A stretch of 64,000 nucleotides of DNA, taken from NCBI GenBank assembly GCA_965246795.1, contig CBDFFN010000017.1, forward strand, positions 62,001 to 126,000, written 5' to 3'. Position 1 is the stretch's first letter; every line of letters starts with the position of its first letter. Origin of the DNA: JAJXWB01 sp965246795 (GTDB taxonomy: Bacteria > Pseudomonadota > Alphaproteobacteria > Rhizobiales > Beijerinckiaceae). The translations under genes and the position numbers were made by a program. The notes beneath the pieces are model-generated. The model had not been told where the DNA came from. It was given only the letters and a program-made list of their open reading frames with translations, and made no database searches. Positions 32,794-41,974 of the stretch are shown here, one piece after another.

Positions 32794-35100
32794 TCAGGCC
32801 GCGGCGGCGGGACGCGCGGCCTCAATCGCGGCGCGAATGCGCGCCGGCGTCGCAGGCATGTCGATATGCGTGATGCCCCAACGATGCATCAAGGCATCGA
32901 CGAGCGCATTCATGACGGCGGGACATGCGCCGATCGAACCAGCCTCGCCAGCGCCTTTCAGGCCGAGCGGATTGGTGGTCGAGGGAATGTTGCGCGTCTC
33001 AAAGGAGAAGTTTGGAATGTCCGCCGCGCGCGGCAGCCGGTAGTCCATCAGGCTCGCGGTCAGAAGCTGCCCATTCGGCGCGTACACCGTCTCTTCCATG
33101 AGCGCCTGGCCGATGCCTTGCGCGACACCACCATGCACCTGCCCCTGAAGCAGCATCGGATTGAGCGTCAGTCCGAAATCGTCGCAGATGGTGTAGCGCA
33201 GGATTTCGACTTCGCCGGTGTCGCCATCGACGGACAATTCGCAGACATGCGTGCCGTTCGGATACGTCGGTTCGGGCGGCGTAAACTCACCCTTCCCGCG
33301 TAACGCATCGGCGGGCACGCCCGCACCGCTCGCAAGATCGGCAAAGGTAATCGAACGATCGGTACCGACGACACGCACGGTGCCGTTCGCAAATTCGAGA
33401 TCGCTTGCTGCGGCTTCGAGCCGATCGGACGCAAGCTTCTTCAACTGTTCCGCAAGCGCTTCGGTCGCGCGCGTAACCATGACCGCGCCGACCGGAATCG
33501 AGCGTGAGCCGCCCGTGCCACCGCCCGTCGGCAAGCGATCCGTGTCACCCTGCACGAGATGCACCGCCGTCGGCTCAACGCCGAGATGATCGGCGACGAT
33601 CTGTGCATAGGCGGTCGCATGCCCCTGCCCGTTCGATTGCGTGCCGACGTCGATGGTGAAATTGCCGTCCTGCTCCATCGTGACGACGCCATCTTCGCCC
33701 GCGCCCCAGGCCGTGCATTCGATATAGCTGGCGAAGCCGAGCCCGAGCGCGCCGCCTTTGCTGGCCTTGCGACGCGCTTCGAAGTTAGCGACATCGGCCT
33801 TCTTCAGCGCCTGACGCATCGCGCCTTCGAAATCGCCGACGTCATAGGTCCGATCCGTCTGCGTCTTGTACGGCATCTGCGACGGCTTGATGAAGTTTCG
33901 CGCGCGCATTTCTTCGCGCGGCAGTTTCAACTTATCCGCGCAGGCATCGACGAGACGTTCGAGCAGATACGCCGCCTCTGGCCGGCCTGCACCGCGGTAG
34001 GCATCGACAGGCGTCGTGTTTGTGTAGATGCCGCGCATACGGCCGTAGAATTTCGGAATGTCGTAAGTCCCCGTCGCCATCGAGATGCCAAGGAACGGGA
34101 TGTACGGCCCATATTGCGAGAGATAGGCGCCGAGATTGGCAAGCGTATCGACGCGCAGCGCGAGAAAACGTCCGTCCTTGTCGAGCGCCATTTCGGCATG
34201 GACGAGATTGTCGCGGCCTTGCGCATCCGCGAGAAAATGCTCGCTGCGATCGCTGACCCAGCGCACGGTGCGGCCGGTGCGCTTCGCACCTTCGAGCACC
34301 AGCGCATATTCGCGGTAGAGAAACGACTTGGTGCCGAAGCCGCCGCCGACATCGTGCGTGCGCACACGCAAATCTCCAGGCTCGACGCCGATGACGACCG
34401 CGAGCGTGCCCTGCAAGCCATGCACGCCCTGGCTCGACGTCGTCAGCGTGAAGCGCTTCGTCGTCGCATCGTATTCGCCGAGCGCGGCGCGCGGCTCCAT
34501 GTAATTCGTGACGAGACGATTGTTGACGATATCGATCTCGACGCGATGCGCTGCTTTCGCGAAGATCGCTTCGACCTCGACCTTCGAACCCATACCGGTA
34601 TCAACGGCGACATTGGTCCTGTGATCGGGCCACACGAGTGGCGCATCTGCGTCGAGCGCCGCGCGCATGTCGACGGCAGGCGTCTCGACGACGTAATCGA
34701 GAACGATTGCTTCTGCAGCATCGCGCGCCGCAACGTCAGTGTCCGCGACGACGAAGGCGATGGCATCGCCGACGTGGCGAACTTCGTCTTTCACGAGCAC
34801 GGGGTACGGCGGCTGCGCCATCATCTCACCGTTCGCGTTGGGGATCGCGGCGAGACACGGCAGTGTTCCGAGCGATGCGATGTCGTCGGCGAGCAGAACA
34901 AGTGAAACGCCCGGCATTTTCCGCGCCGCGCTCGCGTCTATGGATGAGATGCGCGCCTTCGCATGTGGCGAGCGCAGCACGACGCCGGCGAGCGCACCCT
35001 CGACGATGACGTCGGCGCTGTAACGCCCCGTGCCCGTCACGAATTTCTGGTCCTCAACGCGGCGGACCGACTGACCGATACCGAATTTCTGTTTCTGCAT
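32794..35100 (-). CDS. Xanthine-dehydrogenase-family molybdopterin-binding large subunit (CoxL form II-like)
   Basis: 768 residues. Features of molybdenum hydroxylase large subunits include the N-terminal VRRVEDQKFVTGTGRYSADV, VGGGFGTK (251-258), GTQSNGQGH and the active-site Glu in KGAGEAGSIG. The active-site loop is AYRGAGR (367-373), the form II pattern, rather than AYRCSFR of true CO dehydrogenase, so CO oxidation should not be assumed. Usually a [2Fe-2S] small subunit and an FAD medium subunit are encoded alongside; neither is here, so the partners must be elsewhere or the protein works unusually. Substrate unknown. Confidence 0.9.
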   Translation of the reverse strand: MQKQKFGIGQSVRRVEDQKFVTGTGRYSADVIVEGALAGVVLRSPHAKARISSIDASAARKMPGVSLVLLADDIASLGTLPCLAAIPNANGEMMAQPPYPVLVKDEVRHVGDAIAFVVADTDVAARDAAEAIVLDYVVETPAVDMRAALDADAPLVWPDHRTNVAVDTGMGSKVEVEAIFAKAAHRVEIDIVNNRLVTNYMEPRAALGEYDATTKRFTLTTSSQGVHGLQGTLAVVIGVEPGDLRVRTHDVGGGFGTKSFLYREYALVLEGAKRTGRTVRWVSDRSEHFLADAQGRDNLVHAEMALDKDGRFLALRVDTLANLGAYLSQYGPYIPFLGISMATGTYDIPKFYGRMRGIYTNTTPVDAYRGAGRPEAAYLLERLVDACADKLKLPREEMRARNFIKPSQMPYKTQTDRTYDVGDFEGAMRQALKKADVANFEARRKASKGGALGLGFASYIECTAWGAGEDGVVTMEQDGNFTIDVGTQSNGQGHATAYAQIVADHLGVEPTAVHLVQGDTDRLPTGGGTGGSRSIPVGAVMVTRATEALAEQLKKLASDRLEAAASDLEFANGTVRVVGTDRSITFADLASGAGVPADALRGKGEFTPPEPTYPNGTHVCELSVDGDTGEVEILRYTICDDFGLTLNPMLLQGQVHGGVAQGIGQALMEETVYAPNGQLLTASLMDYRLPRAADIPNFSFETRNIPSTTNPLGLKGAGEAGSIGACPAVMNALVDALMHRWGITHIDMPATPARIRAAIEAARPAAAA

Positions 35101-35191
35101 GCGGACAGGGTTTCACTTTGCGGGGGGGCGGGCAAGGCCGGTCGTCTTTGCACGCGCACCGACCGTCACCATATCGGCGTCCGAGGCTCCC

Positions 35192-36217
35192 ATGCTCGAT
35201 ACCGATCTTCTCTACACTCTCGACGAAAGCGTCGTGCCGCCCATTCCCGGTGCGCCAAACCGTTCTGCGTCTGAAGATGGCGCGCTGCTTGACGCCTATT
35301 CGCGTGCAGTCACCGATGTCGTCGACCGCGTCGGTCCGGCGGTGGTGCGCATCGACATTTCCGCGCCGAACGGACGTCCGGCGGGGTCTGGTTCCGGCGT
35401 CATCGTCTCGCCGGACGGATTCGTGCTGACCAACGCGCATGTCATCGGAACGCGGGCCCGCGCAAAAATCACGACGCTCGATGGACAGGGATTGTCCGCG
35501 CATGTGCTTGGCGTCGATCCTGACACCGATCTTGCGCTGCTTCGCGTCGATGAAAGCAACAACCTGCCCTTCGCGCGCCTTGGCGATTCACGTGCGCTCA
35601 AGAGGGGTCAGGTAGCGGTCGCGATCGGCAATCCGCTCGGCTTCGACGCGACAGTGACAGCTGGCGTCGTCTCGGCGCTCGGCCGCAGTCTCCGCGCCCA
35701 AAACGGGCGTATGATCGACGACGTCATCCAGACCGATGCGGCGCTCAATCCCGGCAATTCCGGCGGGCCGCTCGTGTCTTCCGCTGGCGAAGTCATCGGC
35801 ATCAACACGGCCGTCATCGCCGGCGCACAAGGCATCTGTTTCGCGGTCGCCGCCAACACCGCGCGTTTCGTGCTGGGCGAAATTATCCGGCATGGGCGCG
35901 TGCGGCGCGCCTTTCTCGGCATCGCCGCCGGCACGGTGCCCTTGCCACGCCGCATCGCGTTGCGCCTCGGTTACGAGCAGGCGACTGGCGCGGTCGTCAC
36001 GGCGGTGGAGAGCGGCTCACCGGCCGACGAAGCCGGTCTGCTATCGGGCGACATCGTCACGGCCATCGATGGCGTTACGGTGCGTGGCGCCGACGACCTC
36101 GTGCGCACGCTCGATGCCGACCGCATCGGCCGCACACTGCCCGTCGATGTATTGCGGCGCTCCGAGAAGCGCCGTTTCTGGGCGGGGTTGAAGGAACGCG
36201 TGAGCGTGGCGGCTTAA
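35192..36217 (+). CDS. HtrA-like serine protease (S1C) with one PDZ domain, no signal peptide
   Basis: 341 residues. The trypsin-like domain has the full triad H83 (TNAHV), D113 (DTDLALL) and S190 (PGNSGGP), with GSGVIVSPDGFVLT and AIGNPLGF. A PDZ domain follows (about 250-325; GAVVTAVESGSPADEAGLLSGDIVTAIDG). The N-terminus MLDTDLLYTLDESVVPP has no hydrophobic segment, unlike DegP/DegQ, so a cytoplasmic location is likely. The frame is open further upstream, but GAGG before the ATG at 35192 supports the short form. It diverges from the molybdenum hydroxylase and overlaps the rhodanese 3' end by 4 bp. Confidence 0.88.
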   Translation: MLDTDLLYTLDESVVPPIPGAPNRSASEDGALLDAYSRAVTDVVDRVGPAVVRIDISAPNGRPAGSGSGVIVSPDGFVLTNAHVIGTRARAKITTLDGQGLSAHVLGVDPDTDLALLRVDESNNLPFARLGDSRALKRGQVAVAIGNPLGFDATVTAGVVSALGRSLRAQNGRMIDDVIQTDAALNPGNSGGPLVSSAGEVIGINTAVIAGAQGICFAVAANTARFVLGEIIRHGRVRRAFLGIAAGTVPLPRRIALRLGYEQATGAVVTAVESGSPADEAGLLSGDIVTAIDGVTVRGADDLVRTLDADRIGRTLPVDVLRRSEKRRFWAGLKERVSVAA

Positions 36218-36531
36218 GTTACCGGCTCGCCAGCGCCCGCCCATTCCAGCATGCCGCCGCCAAAATGCGCACGCACGTCGGTGCGGCCGGCACCTTGCGC
36301 GAGACCGAGCGCGGTCACCGAGCGCTTGCCCGACCGGCAATGCAGCACGACCCGCTTGCCCTCGGCTTTCGGCAATGCGGACGGGTCGAAACTCTGCAAC
36401 GGGTTGAGCGTCGCGCCGGCGATACGGCCAGCGTCCCATTCGTTGGGTTCGCGCACGTCGACGAGCAGGATGGAGCCGTCGGCAAGGCCCACCTTCAGTT
36501 CATCCAGAGTGACATTTTCGACCACGGGCAT
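36214..36531 (-). CDS. Single-domain rhodanese-like sulfurtransferase
   Basis: 105 residues forming one rhodanese domain: LLVDVREPNEWDAGRIAGA (CH2A-like) and active-site C65 in HCRSGKRS. The six-residue active-site loop (CRSGKR) indicates a sulfurtransferase binding persulfide rather than a phosphatase. There is no signal peptide, hence cytoplasmic, like GlpE. Its stop overlaps the stop of the convergent protease gene. The start could also be the preceding region, but MPVVENVTLDEL fits the domain start. Confidence 0.88.
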   Translation of the reverse strand: MPVVENVTLDELKVGLADGSILLVDVREPNEWDAGRIAGATLNPLQSFDPSALPKAEGKRVVLHCRSGKRSVTALGLAQGAGRTDVRAHFGGGMLEWAGAGEPVT

Positions 36532-36681
36532 CGGCGTTCCATCGCGCTAGAGGATTGTGGTCGGCCATACGGCTTTTGCGCCGGGTCGACAATTGCGCCG
36601 GACAGCGTTGCCGGAACCGATCGGGACGCCGGCCTGTTTCGCACCGACATCAAAATCGAAGCAGCAAGAGCGGAGCACGCC

Positions 36682-37101
36682 ATGACGAAGACGATCGATA
36701 CCGACCCCTCCGGCCCGAAACCCGAGATCAGCACCGAAAAGGTTGCCGCGATCATCCTAATGGCGCGCGAGTTCGAGGCGCCAGACACCGGCGTTGAGGC
36801 CGACGCGTCGAACCCGATCGACGATGGCTTTACGTCCAGCCTGACCGAGAAGGGCGGCAAAAGTGCCCTTCGCACTCTGCTCGGCGCGCTCGAAGACCTC
36901 GACGAAGACGAGCAGATCGAGTTGGTCGCGCTGGCCTGGACCGGTCGCGGTGATTTCGATGCGGCCGGCTGGGAAGAAGCGGTCAAGACGGCGCGCGAGC
37001 GGCGCGAAGGCAGCACGGCTCGCTATCTCTCGAATATGGAAACGCTCGCCGAAAATCTCGACGACGGTCTCGCCGCGTTTGGGATGAGCTACACGGTCTA
37101 A
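36682..37101 (+). CDS. DUF3775-family protein
   Basis: 139 residues, acidic. The order STEKVAAIILMAREFEA, SNPIDDGF, EDLDEDEQIELVALAWTGRGDF and ARYLSNMETLAENLDDGLAAFG matches my recollection of the DUF3775 family of alphaproteobacteria. No catalytic motif or membrane segment is seen. The frame is open for 139 codons upstream, antisense to the rhodanese gene, but the ATG chosen begins the conserved part. It is divergent from the rhodanese gene. Function unknown. Confidence 0.78.
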   Translation: MTKTIDTDPSGPKPEISTEKVAAIILMAREFEAPDTGVEADASNPIDDGFTSSLTEKGGKSALRTLLGALEDLDEDEQIELVALAWTGRGDFDAAGWEEAVKTARERREGSTARYLSNMETLAENLDDGLAAFGMSYTV

Positions 37102-37111
37102 CCAACTCGCC

Positions 37112-38113
37112 TCAGTCGATCCGTCCTTCGATGAAGCCAATCGACGTCACGACGCGCCACTTGCCGCCGCTGCGTTCGATCGTCTCGACCTTGCCGGCGC
37201 CGGGCACGTTGTCGCCCGGCACGACCTCCAAGAGGCCGCGTCGCGTTTCGAGCAGCGCGACGCCCCGGCCTGCGTCCCGGAGTGCGATGCCAGGAATTGC
37301 GGCTTTCTCCGGTGGTTTAGGCAGCGCTTCCACCACCGACTTGGCAGGAATGCTGCCGGTCGCGGTCGTATCGGCCAGCCGGCGCTCAAGTCGGTCGACA
37401 CGCTCGGCGGTTTTGTCGGCGCGCTGAACCACCTCGCGGTCGGCACGCTCTACCTTCGCTGCGAAATCGGCCTTCAGCGAAGCCGTTTCCGCCTTCTGAT
37501 TTTCCAGCGCCGCGCGCAGATTGCGGATTTCGCCGGCCTGCTTGTCGCGCTCGGACTGTCGGAGTTGCTCGCCGTTTGTGCGGAGCGCTGCGATCTCGCT
37601 GCGGAGTGCCCGAACGTCGTCGCGTAGCTTCACATTCTCACGGGGCGTCGCTTCGGCAACGTCGCGCTTCCACGGCAGCGCGCGCTCGATTTTCGCTGTC
37701 TCCGCGTCGGCAACGTTGATCGTCTCGCTCGCCTGCAAATGCGAGCCGAGAAGCCCGCCGAAGCCAAGCGTGAAGCAAAGTGCTGCGGCGTAATAAGGCA
37801 GATTGCCGGACATCCGGACGCGCTGCGCGAGCATCGCCGGGGCGCTCGAAAGTTTCACTTTCGCAGGCTGTGTGGCTGGCGCAGGCATCGGGCCAATGCG
37901 AGGACGCTCGACAGGCGCAGCAGCCTTCGCTTCGCTTTCGGCAAGCGTGCGCGCCGCGGCGGCGATGCGCTCGATGGCGTGATCGCCCGGCCGTTCGCGG
38001 CGGGTGCGACGGGCGCGAGCAGGTGCCGCTTGTGCCGACGCGACTTCGGCACTCACCTCGGCAGCCGTTGTTTCCGGAGCGAGGGCGACGGGCGTGTCCA
38101 AAACCTTGTCCAT
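37112..38113 (-). CDS. Coiled-coil inner-membrane protein of unknown function
   Basis: 333 residues. A basic, Ala/Pro-rich cytoplasmic N-terminus (1-100) with RARRTRRERPGDHAIERIA precedes one membrane segment (about 104-126, PYYAAALCFTLGFGGLLGS). A periplasmic coiled coil (about 150-250; KLRDDVRALRSEIAALRTNGEQLRQ) follows, then a C-terminal SH3-like segment (RGVALLETRRGLLEVVPGDNVPGAGKVETIERSGGKWRVVTSIGFI). Similar proteins are common in Hyphomicrobiales but uncharacterised to me. The GLLEVVPGD...G.VE.I.R..G.W tail suggests an envelope-associated structural role. Confidence 0.75.
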   Translation of the reverse strand: MDKVLDTPVALAPETTAAEVSAEVASAQAAPARARRTRRERPGDHAIERIAAAARTLAESEAKAAAPVERPRIGPMPAPATQPAKVKLSSAPAMLAQRVRMSGNLPYYAAALCFTLGFGGLLGSHLQASETINVADAETAKIERALPWKRDVAEATPRENVKLRDDVRALRSEIAALRTNGEQLRQSERDKQAGEIRNLRAALENQKAETASLKADFAAKVERADREVVQRADKTAERVDRLERRLADTTATGSIPAKSVVEALPKPPEKAAIPGIALRDAGRGVALLETRRGLLEVVPGDNVPGAGKVETIERSGGKWRVVTSIGFIEGRID

Positions 38114-38161
38114 GATGTGCAGCCAGCCTCTTCGATCGTCGGCCAACATCCGTCCGCATGG

Positions 38162-38176
38162 TTAAGGGGCGCTTAA
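38162..38176. promoter_or_regulatory. CtrA-like box TTAA-N7-TTAA
   Basis: TTAAGGGGCGCTTAA is an exact TTAA-N7-TTAA site. It lies in the 161-bp divergent gap between the coiled-coil membrane-protein gene and the receiver-domain gene, about 50 bp upstream of the former and 100 bp upstream of the latter. Confidence 0.45.
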
Positions 38177-38274
38177 AGCAAAACTCGCAACTTTTTGTTT
38201 TCCATCATGTGTTTTCCTTCATGAAGCGCGGGCTTCGCATTGAACCCGACGCGGCCGAAGCGTGTTGGTGCGTC

Positions 38275-38631
38275 ATGGACAAGCAAATCCTCATCGTCGA
38301 AGACGAGCCGCTTCTTGCGCTCGACCTCGAAAGCCTGATCGCTGAGCTTGTCGATGCGGACTTCGTCGTATGCCGGCTGGCCGCCGACGCACTTCACGAA
38401 GTCGAGACGAAGGTGTTCGACTTCGCTTTCCTCGACGTGGATGTCGTCGACGGCACGACATTCGATGTCGCGCAAGCGCTGGCGCTGCGTGGCGAGCGTT
38501 TTGCCTTCGTGTCCGGCTCGAACCGCCGCGAGGATGCGCTGCGTTGCGGCGCGATGGATTACCTTTCCAAGCCATACCGCCCGGCAGACATTCAGCGCGT
38601 TCTGCAACGCGGATTGCTCGCGGCGGCGTAA
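38275..38631 (+). CDS. Single-domain response regulator (receiver only)
   Basis: 118 residues covering only a CheY-like receiver. The acidic pocket is E9-D10-E11 in ILIVEDEPLL, the phospho-acceptor is D54 in FAFLDVDVVDG and the conserved Lys is K99 in YLSKPY. There is no output domain. It does not closely resemble DivK or CpdR by eye. The start at MDKQILIVEDE is chosen because upstream codons are not receiver-like. The next 258 bp before gnd contain no gene I can support. A CtrA-like box lies upstream. Confidence 0.85.
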   Translation: MDKQILIVEDEPLLALDLESLIAELVDADFVVCRLAADALHEVETKVFDFAFLDVDVVDGTTFDVAQALALRGERFAFVSGSNRREDALRCGAMDYLSKPYRPADIQRVLQRGLLAAA

Positions 38632-38889
38632 AGTCCGGCTACGGAACACCCCGCTCGGTCGGATACCCGCGCCGGGGTCTTCGGTCGTCGATGGCCGCTG
38701 ACCTCGCCGACTCTCTGATCGCGACGGCTTGGCGAAACGACGCGAGAGGCTGATCACCCCGCCTATGCCTGCGCCGTTGCGCGGGCATGCGACCTCCCAT
38801 CCCCGGTCTATACGCGCCAAGCTGGCTTGCGGTGTGCTTGCTGCGCGTCATATGCCGCAAGACGCGGCGGACAAACGGGACGGGGAATC

Positions 38890-39921
38890 ATGCAACTCGG
38901 AATGGTCGGCCTTGGCCGCATGGGCGGAAACATTGTGCGTCGGCTGATGCGCGACGGACATACGGCGGTTGTTTTCGATCGCGGCGCTGCGGCCGTAAAG
39001 GCGCTCGCCGGCGAGGGCGCGACAGGCGCCGACGATCTCGCCGATTTCGTGAAGAAGCTGACGACGCCCCGCACGATTTGGCTGATGCTCCCCGCCGGCG
39101 CGCCGACCGAGGAGACGATCGACGCGCTGATCCCGCTTCTTGCGAAGGACGACACGATCATCGACGGCGGAAACACGTTCTGGCGCGACGACATCGCGCG
39201 AAAGCTGAAACTCGAGCCGCACGGCGTTCACTATGTCGATGTCGGCACTAGCGGCGGCATCTGGGGTCTGGAGCGCGGCTACTGCATGATGATCGGCGGC
39301 GAAAAGGCGGTCGTGGACCGCCTCGACCCCATCTTCAAGACGCTTGCACCCGGTGCCGGCGATGCGCCGAAAACGCCCGGCCGCGACGGTCGCGATCCGC
39401 GCGCCGAACAGGGCTATATCCACGCAGGTCCCGTTGGCGCCGGTCATTTCGTAAAAATGGTCCACAACGGCATCGAATATGGGCTGATGCAGGCCTATGC
39501 CGAAGGCTTCGATATTCTCCGCCACGCTGGCGACGATCACCGGCACGAGCATGAGACCTACAAGATCGATCTTGCCGATGTTGCGGAAGTCTGGCGGCGT
39601 GGCAGTGTCGTGTCGTCCTGGCTGCTCGACCTCACATCTATCGCGCTTGCCGATAACGGCGATCTCTCGGAATATTCCGGCACGGTCGAAGATTCCGGCG
39701 AGGGCCGCTGGACGATCCAGGCCGCGATCGAGGAAGCGGTGCCGACAAACGTCCTTTCGGCAGCGCTCTATGCGCGCTTTGCTTCCCGCGATCCGAATGC
39801 GTTCTCGATGAAAATGCTTTCCGCCATGCGCAAGGGCTTTGGTGGCCATGTCGAGCCGAAAGTTTCGAAAGTCGATCCGCTCGACCCCGTCGGCGACGAG
39901 CCGCGGGGCAAGCGCTCGTGA
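38890..39921 (+). CDS. gnd: 6-phosphogluconate dehydrogenase, short NAD-type
   Basis: Oxidative decarboxylation of 6-phosphogluconate to ribulose 5-phosphate. The 343-residue length matches the short (YqeC/GntZ-like) class, usually NAD-preferring, rather than the ~470-residue NADP class. Motifs are LGMVGLGRMGGNIVRRL (coenzyme), DVGTSGGIWGLERGYCMMIGG (substrate) and the catalytic GHFVKMVHNGIEYGLMQAYAEG with Lys and Glu. Its stop overlaps the zwf GTG. The frame is open upstream to 38827, but the ATG begins the coenzyme-binding strand. Confidence 0.93.
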   Translation: MQLGMVGLGRMGGNIVRRLMRDGHTAVVFDRGAAAVKALAGEGATGADDLADFVKKLTTPRTIWLMLPAGAPTEETIDALIPLLAKDDTIIDGGNTFWRDDIARKLKLEPHGVHYVDVGTSGGIWGLERGYCMMIGGEKAVVDRLDPIFKTLAPGAGDAPKTPGRDGRDPRAEQGYIHAGPVGAGHFVKMVHNGIEYGLMQAYAEGFDILRHAGDDHRHEHETYKIDLADVAEVWRRGSVVSSWLLDLTSIALADNGDLSEYSGTVEDSGEGRWTIQAAIEEAVPTNVLSAALYARFASRDPNAFSMKMLSAMRKGFGGHVEPKVSKVDPLDPVGDEPRGKRS

Positions 39922-41420
39922 AGAACGCGAAACCTGCGCCGCCCTGCGTCTTCATCCTGTTCGGCGCGACGGGCGACCTCACCGCACGGCTTGTATTCCC
40001 CGCGATCTACAACCTTGCCGTCGGCGGTCTCCTGCCGACGGAATTTTCGATCGTCGGCATCGCGCGCAAGGACGCGGACGAGGCCGGCTTTCGCAAACAT
40101 CTGCGGGAGTCGCTCGACAAGTTTGCCGGCCGCAAGCTCGACGACAAGGTTGCAGATGAACTTCTCTCGCGCGTGACGATCGTCAACGCGACGGTGAAGG
40201 ACACGCAGAGCTTTACGGCTCTGCGTGATACGCTCGAAAAGATCGATGGCGAGCACAAGACCGGCGGAAATCGGATCTTCTATCTCGCCATTCCGCCGAG
40301 CGGTTTCGCACCGACCGTCAGAGCGCTTGGTGAAGCCGGCCTCACGAAACAGACCGACAAGAATTTCGTCCGTGTAATCATCGAGAAGCCGTTCGGGCAC
40401 GACCTTGAGTCGGCAATGCAGCTCAACGCCGATCTCTTGCGCGACCTGACCGAAGATCAGATTTATCGCATCGACCATTATCTCGGTAAGGAGACGGTGC
40501 AGAACATCATGATGCTGCGGTTCACCAACGGCCTGTTCGAGCCGATCTGGAACCGCATGCACATCGACCACGTGCAGATCACCGTCGCCGAGACCGTGAC
40601 GGTCGGAAAGCGCGGCGCTTTCTACGAAGAGACCGGCGCTTTGCGCGACATGGTGCCGAACCACCTCTTCCAGCTTTTGTCGCTGATCGCGATGGAACCA
40701 CCCGCGCGGCTCGATGCCGACAGCGTGCGCTCGGAAAAGGCGCGTGCGCTCGATGCCATCCGCCTGCTGTCGTCGCAGGAGGCGCTCGACGCCTCTGTGC
40801 GTGGCCAATACGTGTCGGGGATTATCGACGGCAAGCGCGTCGGTGATTATCGACAGGAAGACGATGTTGCGCCCGACAGCACGACGGAAACTTATTGCGC
40901 GCTGAAACTGCAGCTCGACACATGGCGTTGGGCCGGCGTGCCCTTCTATCTGCGCACAGGCAAGGCGCTCGACCGGCGGCGAACTGAAATTGCGGTGAAA
41001 TTCCGCGAGGCGCCGATCGCGATGTTCCGCGGCTTCGATCTAGACCAGCTGCGCTCGAACTATCTCGTGCTGCAGATCGCACCCGAGGAAGGCGTGACGC
41101 TCTATTTCAACGCGAAGACCCCAGGACCGGGTCTCGATGTGCAGCGCGTATCGATGAATTTCCGCTACAAGGATTTCTTCGATGCCGCTCCGGCGAACGG
41201 CTACGAGACGCTGATCTACGACTGCATGATCGGAGATGCGATGCTTTATCAGCGCGCCGATGGCGTCGAAGCGGGTTGGCGCGCTGTCGATCCCTTCCTC
41301 AAGGCATGGAAGAACGCGGGCGAACGCGGCCTCGCGCTTTATCGCGCCGGCAGCGAAGGTCCGGGCGAGGCGGAGGCGCTTCTGCAACGCGACCATCGCC
41401 GATGGCGACCGGCGGAATGA
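39918..41420 (+). CDS. zwf: Glucose-6-phosphate 1-dehydrogenase
   Basis: First step of the oxidative pentose-phosphate and Entner-Doudoroff routes: glucose 6-phosphate to 6-phosphogluconolactone with reduction of NAD(P)+. 500 residues, with the coenzyme motif FGATGDLTARLVFPAIYNL and active-site RIDHYLGKETVQN (catalytic His). The GTG start overlaps the gnd stop by four bases and its stop overlaps the gntK ATG, giving a coupled gnd-zwf-gntK unit. No 6-phosphogluconolactonase gene (pgl) is linked, contrary to the common zwf-pgl arrangement. Confidence 0.95.
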   Translation: MKNAKPAPPCVFILFGATGDLTARLVFPAIYNLAVGGLLPTEFSIVGIARKDADEAGFRKHLRESLDKFAGRKLDDKVADELLSRVTIVNATVKDTQSFTALRDTLEKIDGEHKTGGNRIFYLAIPPSGFAPTVRALGEAGLTKQTDKNFVRVIIEKPFGHDLESAMQLNADLLRDLTEDQIYRIDHYLGKETVQNIMMLRFTNGLFEPIWNRMHIDHVQITVAETVTVGKRGAFYEETGALRDMVPNHLFQLLSLIAMEPPARLDADSVRSEKARALDAIRLLSSQEALDASVRGQYVSGIIDGKRVGDYRQEDDVAPDSTTETYCALKLQLDTWRWAGVPFYLRTGKALDRRRTEIAVKFREAPIAMFRGFDLDQLRSNYLVLQIAPEEGVTLYFNAKTPGPGLDVQRVSMNFRYKDFFDAAPANGYETLIYDCMIGDAMLYQRADGVEAGWRAVDPFLKAWKNAGERGLALYRAGSEGPGEAEALLQRDHRRWRPAE

Positions 41421-41965
41421 GCGAACCGACGCCAATCGGGCGCGAGATCGGGGCGACGATGTCCGTCGTGCTCGTCGCGGGCGTTGCGGGATCGGGCAAA
41501 ACGACCGTCGGCGAGGCGCTCGCACATCGTCTCGGCTGGGCTTACTCGGAGGCAGACGCGTTTCATCCCCCCGAAAATGTCGCGAAAATGTCGGCGGGTA
41601 TGCCACTTACGGACGCGGATCGTGCGCCGTGGCTCGCAAAGATCGCGACGTTCATAGAGGAGGTTTGCGCCGACGATGGGCATGCCGTGGTGACATGTTC
41701 GGCATTGAAGCGCGCTTATCGCGAAACGCTCGTCGGCTCGCGCAAAGATCGCGTGAAGATCGTGCTTCTCGATGGGACAGAGGACGAGATCGCCGCACGC
41801 CTGTCGCATCGCGAGGGGCATTTCATGCCGGCAGAACTCCTGCACAGCCAATTCCAGACGCTCGAGCGGCCGCAGCCCGAAGAACATGCCGTCCTCGTAC
41901 CGATCTCGGGCACGCCAGAGGACACGGTTTCGTCGATCGTGGATCGATTGAAGGCGACGACGTAA
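41417..41965 (+). CDS. gntK: Gluconokinase
   Basis: Phosphorylates gluconate to 6-phosphogluconate with ATP. 182 residues from the ATG that overlaps the zwf stop. Walker A is GVAGSGKT (22-29). Family motifs EADAFHPPENVAKMSAGMPLTD, CSALKRAYRE, REGHFMPAELLHSQFQTLE are all present, as in E. coli GntK/IdnK. A second ATG 14 codons later is possible, but coupling favours the first. With gnd in the same operon, it feeds external gluconate directly into the pentose-phosphate pathway. Confidence 0.93.
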   Translation: MSEPTPIGREIGATMSVVLVAGVAGSGKTTVGEALAHRLGWAYSEADAFHPPENVAKMSAGMPLTDADRAPWLAKIATFIEEVCADDGHAVVTCSALKRAYRETLVGSRKDRVKIVLLDGTEDEIAARLSHREGHFMPAELLHSQFQTLERPQPEEHAVLVPISGTPEDTVSSIVDRLKATT

Positions 41966-41974
41966 GCTTTCACG

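Noticed and set aside
32794..35100. Aerobic CO dehydrogenase large subunit (true CoxL)
   Set aside because: The active-site loop is AYRGAGR rather than AYRCSFR, and no coxS/coxM genes are linked.
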